A stretch of DNA of 64,000 nt. Source: Vandiemenella viatica (lineage: Eukaryota > Arthropoda > Insecta > Orthoptera > Morabidae). Shown here piece by piece: positions 60,366 to 64,000 of this stretch (positions within the stretch are counted from its first letter, which is position 1; each line of letters starts with the position of its first letter). Position numbers and translations under genes: made by a program. The stretch spans positions 19,601,687-19,665,686 of the forward strand of contig CM061919.1 of the NCBI GenBank assembly GCA_031002005.1, read 5' to 3'. The notes under the pieces were generated by a model. The model had not been told where the DNA came from. It was given only the letters and a program-made list of their open reading frames with translations, and did no database searches.

Positions 60366-60448
60366 CGGACGACCCGGAACTTCCATAAGTAGCCTGCTGC
60401 CGGGGAGAAATTTTCTGCTGCTCCGCCATTGGTCGCCGCTTCCTTGTG
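60366..60448 (-). repeat. Fragment of the downstream jockey leader, inverted
   Basis: GGAACTTCCATAAGTAGCCTGC...AAATTTTCTGCTGCTCCGC..TTGGTCGCCGCTT is the inverted counterpart of 61113-61191, 660 bases further on. Confidence 0.85.
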
Positions 60449-60720
60449 AATGCGGCAAAGTATACATTGGCCAAACCATAAGAACGATCGAGGAACGCTG
60501 CATCGAGCACCAACGATATCTACGGTTGCTACAACTGGAAAAATCCGCACTGGCCGAACATGCTGTGGAAAATTTTCATAACATAAATTTTGAAAATTCT
60601 AAAGTTTTGGCTCAAATATCATACTTCTGGGATTCGGTAATCAGAGAATCTCTGGAGATTAAAATAAGTAACAACAACATTAACAGAGATTCCGGCCTTT
60701 TCCTGAGCGAAGCATGGTAG
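60437..60720 (+). pseudogene. Penelope-like GIY-YIG endonuclease end
   Basis: Encodes LPCECGKVYIGQTIRTIEER (GIY-YIG core with the CCHH-type Cys pair), HQRYLRLLQLEKSALAEHAV, NINRDSGLFLSEAW and a stop. The domain itself is open and complete to the C-terminus. Nothing of the RT precedes it; the upstream sequence belongs to a jockey leader fragment. Confidence 0.9.
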
Positions 60721-60895
60721 CTAATTGTCCAAGATTTAAAATTACAACGTGTTGGACACAACCATCCGGGAGTACGCCGTCTTGAAGTGTCGACCAATGG
60801 GAAGGCTGATCCGCCGCTTCCGAGCCAATCAGGAGATGGGGTGCTATGATTGGCCAGTTTGGTTAATGCCGCTTGTTGAGAAGCTTTGATCGTGA

Positions 60896-60956
60896 TGCTA
60901 CTGCTGGTTAAGCAACGTTTAGTATGGTCAGCACTTGGATGGGTGACCGTCGCTGT
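60896..60956 (+). other. 5S-rRNA-like segment
   Basis: GGTTAAGCAACGTTTAGTAT followed by GGTCAGCACTTGGATGGGTG and ACCG corresponds to roughly nucleotides 48-100 of eukaryotic 5S rRNA, which contain its internal promoter (A box, intermediate element, C box). The 5' and 3' thirds of 5S rRNA are missing, so it is not a 5S gene. Confidence 0.7.
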
Positions 60957-61039
60957 GGAGTCTTGATATGCATTTTTACTAATTGCTTCCTGTTAAGCAA
61001 TGGCGTAGAGAACGCATGTGACTTCCGTGGAGCCACGCG

Positions 61040-62151
61040 ATGCACCATCATCATCATCATTGGTGTCATTTGCCAGTCAGCCGCGGCCATCCGGTTCCAC
61101 CCCGTCTGGGGTCGATTGAAGCGGCGACCAATCGCGGAGCAGCGGAAAATTTCTCCCCGGCAGCAGGCTACTTATGGAAGTTCCAGGTCGTCAATCATCA
61201 ACATCCAGGGACAGAGGCACCAGGCTTCAAAATCCCAGAGCTTCCAGCGCAAACCAGCCCTCCGAGGGATGACGCAGCGGCAAACCAAGCAGCTCCAGCG
61301 TCGCCCACGCCAGAAGAGGAAGAGGAAGAGCCAGAACCAACCACGGAGCAGGGTCCTGTCCAACCCGTGGTGGCGGCTTACGAGGGAACTGGGGCGGCCT
61401 GTATGTACGGCTTCTGTTGGCTACAGAGCTGCCTCTGTTCTGCTGGCCGGTCGAGGGAGCCCTGCAGATCCTAGCTTCCTGCCCCGCTGACCTGATGATG
61501 GCCACCAGCCTGCTGAGTGACCAGGGCATCAGCTGCGACTTGGTGCAGCCCAGCCCGCCGAGCAAACCTGTCCCTGCGCCTACGCCTGTTGAGACACAGC
61601 CGAGAGCGAGGGTTAAGAGGGTTACCAAGAAGAAACCCTCTCCCCCCGAGCTCCGGCAGTGTTTTAACTGCCAGGTCCATGGGCACGAGGCAAGGGACTG
61701 CAAAAACCGTCGCAGATGCACCAGATGTGGGGCTGATCATCGAGCGGCCGAATGTCCCACAGTCAGAGAAGCGGCAGACTGCTGCAACTGCGGACTAAAT
61801 CATGCAGCCTGCTTCTCTGGCTGTGAAATGAAGAAGCAGCTTCGGGCGAAGCATCGCTCTAAAGCTGCCACGGCGCCCAGGAGTGCCCAGCAGGAGACCA
61901 GCTCCAGCAAGCCGCCCCACACCGCCAGACCGGCAACTACGCGCGGGCTCCATACGAGGGCCGTACCGCGTCGCCAAGACCAGCCCACGACGGCTCCTGG
62001 GTCCAGACGGCAGCCACCCCGCCGCCGGTATGGTCGACCTGCCGACCACTGCCGTACCGGACCAAGCGACCAGCTAACGGTGGTGATTACGCTGCTCACG
62101 CAGCTGATTACCGCCCTGATGCCTCGTCGAGATCAAGAAAACATCAGATAA
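61040..62151 (+). pseudogene. Jockey-type gag (ORF1), one frameshift
   Basis: Two overlapping frames, 61040-61474 and 61417-62151, give one Gag if a shift is assumed around 61420-61470. The first contains EAATNRGAAENFSPAAGYLW and an acidic, Pro-rich part. The second contains LFCWPVEGALQILASCPADL (matching the gag at 49362) and three knuckles: CFNCQVHGHEARDC, CTRCGADHRAAEC, CCNCGLNHAACFSGC. A basic Pro/Arg-rich tail ends with a Leu/Val/Thr-rich segment and TAA at 62151. A CATCATCAT microsatellite lies near its start. Confidence 0.8.
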
Positions 62152-62217
62152 CCATAACAACTGACGATTTGCACAAAAATACATTACAAAAGAAGCAAAA
62201 CCGATAGCAGTCATAGA

Positions 62218-63594
62218 GTGTTACCCTGGTACTGCATCAAACAAAATGGCGTAAGCCATACCGATGACGCTGTGCTGTGCTGTGGAATCGTCAACAACCT
62301 GATCTTGAGGCATCTACCACCGGCTGCAATACAAAGACTGGTGCAAATTTTTAACTCCATCCTTCGGACGAAAAAATTCCCGTCGGGCTGGAAAGAGGCG
62401 GAAATAGTGGCCCTGCCTAAGGCGGGGAAGGATCACACCTTTCCACAAAACTACCGGCCCGTCAGCGGTGTCCAAGACGTTCGAGCGGCTGTTGCTATGA
62501 CTACTGAAGGTCCACGTCGTGAGACTGCAGCTCATCCCGGACGAGCAGTTTGGGTTCCGGCCGGAGCACTCCACGGCACACCAGCTGATGCGGGTGTCGA
62601 AGAGGCCACCGACGCCTTCAACCGGCGCCGATACTGCGGCCTAGTGCTCCTCGACGTCGCCAAGGCGTTTGATACCGTCTGTCACGAGGTACTGTTGTAT
62701 AAGCTGCAACGAGCTGCAATACCAAGAGCATATGTCCGGCTACTGCGTAGTTACCTCAAGAACAGGAAGTTCAGGGTGAAGGTAGAAAACTCCTGTTCTA
62801 CGAGGAGGTCAATACGCGCAGGAGTCCCGCAGGGCTCGGTACTGGGGCCAGGCTGTTTGTCATCTATACGTCAGACATCCCCAGGCCGATCGCTGACATG
62901 TCAGCCTACTACGCCAACGACAGCGCGTATTTCACTTCGTCCTGGAGTCTGCAGCTCATCCTGCGACGTCTTCAGGCAGCTTTGGACCAACTGGAGCAAT
63001 GGGCCACTCTGTGGCGTATAAAGATCAACGCCAACTAGTCACAGTTGATCATTTTCAGTAGAAGAGGGCAGCCAGCAGTACTGTCCCTGCAACTGTTCGG
63101 TGAACAGATAGGGCAGCAGAATACAGTGCGCTACCTCGGCCTCACCTTAGACCGCAGACTTACGTGGAAGAATCACGTCGAGGAGGAGAGGAGCAGGGTA
63201 AAATCAGCGATTGGGTACTCTGTACCCAATCCTGAATGCCAACTCTTCTTTGCCACCACGTTGCGGCATCCGGGTGTACCAGGCGCTCATACGGCCGGTC
63301 ATCGATTATGCCTGCCCAGTGTGGGCATATGCCGCAGAGTCACACATGAAGAGGCTGCAGGTGATGCAGAGCCGGGCGCTGATGAGGGCTCTCCACCTCC
63401 CACCCAGGTTCCCGACAGCGGACCTCCACCAGCTGTCACAGGTCCCCACGCTCAGGGCGAGGATGACAGCCATGGCCGAGAAGTTTTTCGCCAAGGCGGC
63501 AGAGTGTAGGAATCCTCTGATCAACCAGCTTGGTGATTATGAGACGGAGGGACAGCGCTACAAGAGGCCGAAGTCGATATTCGACCCCGGATAG
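62218..63594 (+). pseudogene. Jockey-type RT fused behind gag after internal deletion
   Basis: RT sequence starts at NLILRHLPPAAIQRLVQIFN, only about 110 bases after the gag stop, so the whole endonuclease and the first part of the RT are missing. Then WKEAEIVALPKAGKDHTFPQ, a frameshift, VEEATDAFNRR, LVLLDVAKAFDTVCHEVLLY, RAGVPQGSVLGP, a shift, MSAYYANDSAYF (catalytic YADD changed to YAND, 62910-62921), LTLDRRLTWKNHVEEE, a shift and LYPILNANSSLPPRCGIRVY to FFAKAAECRNPLINQLGDY and the stop near 63594. Confidence 0.9.
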
Positions 63595-64000
63595 TGCCAG
63601 TGCAAACGAGTGAGTGAAGCAAGTCCCACTAAGTGTCTGTGCTGTCCGGAGGGAGATTCAAATCAGTTGAAATATATTTTATATGTGTGCATATACCGTT
63701 CAGCACATTGTAGGAATAAGGTAGCCTGTTGTTTTTATTGTTTTGTATTATTCTTTCCATGTTTTTTTTCTGTGTTAGTCTGCAAGTTTTATGGTTTCGT
63801 GTTATTGTTTCTGTGTCTATTGCTGTGTTAGTCTGTATGGTTTGTAATTTAGTCTTACTATTTCAGTGTATTTTTTTAAATGTAGTCTGTAACATTTCGA
63901 ATTTTGTGTTAGTGTTATTTTTTGTATGTTTTTGTTACAAACGTAGTCTGTTATGTTTGGAATTCCATGCCATAGTTTCTGTTTCAGTCTGTGAGGTGTT
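63595..64000 (+). other. 3' UTR of the jockey-type element, running off the window
   Basis: T-rich sequence with repeated TAGTCTGT motifs follows the stop codon. No poly(A) or target duplication is seen before the window ends, so the element's end lies beyond it. Confidence 0.5.

Noticed and set aside
60896..60956. Functional 5S rRNA gene
   Set aside because: Only the central third of 5S rRNA is present.

Overview
The window looks like repeat-dense nuclear DNA of an arthropod, most probably an insect. It is AT-rich, and I could not identify any host gene. Almost everything recognisable is a transposable element or its debris: jockey-like, CR1-like and other LINEs, Penelope-like elements with GIY-YIG ends, Helitrons, two hAT transposons, a mariner, short TIR elements and at least three tRNA-derived SINE families. 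The insect assignment is inference from this repertoire; no single-copy marker gene is visible.

Layout. 1-6.6 kb: intergenic DNA, a decayed gag-like frame (1.5-3.2 kb), a Penelope-type terminal fragment, a 14-bp perfect hairpin and a 5'-truncated LINE. 6.6-28.0 kb: one old inverted duplication (arms of about 2 kb) inflated to 21 kb by insertions. The left arm holds Helitron 1 (8129-11162) and a 10.7-kb Helitron (12325-23066) that carries Helitron 2 (17942-21976, opposite strand, with a helicase remnant). The right arm carries SINEs, and the spacer holds a dead LINE. 28-34.4 kb: a cluster of Helitron ends around a CR1-like reverse transcriptase (RT) fragment. 34.6-40 kb: a decayed hAT transposase and two head-to-head Penelope copies, one split by a SINE. 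40-46 kb: SINEs, microsatellites and DNA in which I recognise little. 45.97-48.93 kb: a complete-ended hAT with 8-bp target duplications and a SINE inside its transposase. 49-51 kb: a jockey-type gag ORF with a tandemly duplicated 3' part. 52.5-55.2 kb: a LINE split by a mariner with TA duplications. 55.4-60.36 kb: a nearly full-length jockey-like LINE (minus strand) with 14-bp target duplications. 60.4-64 kb: a Penelope GIY-YIG fragment, a 5S-rRNA-like segment and a second jockey-like element whose endonuclease was deleted.

The genes do not form a pathway. They record nested insertions. Several junctions are solved to the base: target duplications of the mariner, hAT, jockey, SINEs and TIR elements, and an empty-site comparison for the large Helitron. 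Nearly all RT copies carry stops, frameshifts or a changed catalytic aspartate. The longest open frames are the jockey gag and endonuclease at 55.4-60.4 kb and the gag at 49.4-50.4 kb. I found no CRISPR array, operon or evidently new coding system. The most unusual items are the Penelope-terminus palindrome with hammerhead-like cores, the 5S-like block upstream of a jockey gag, and the layered inverted duplication.
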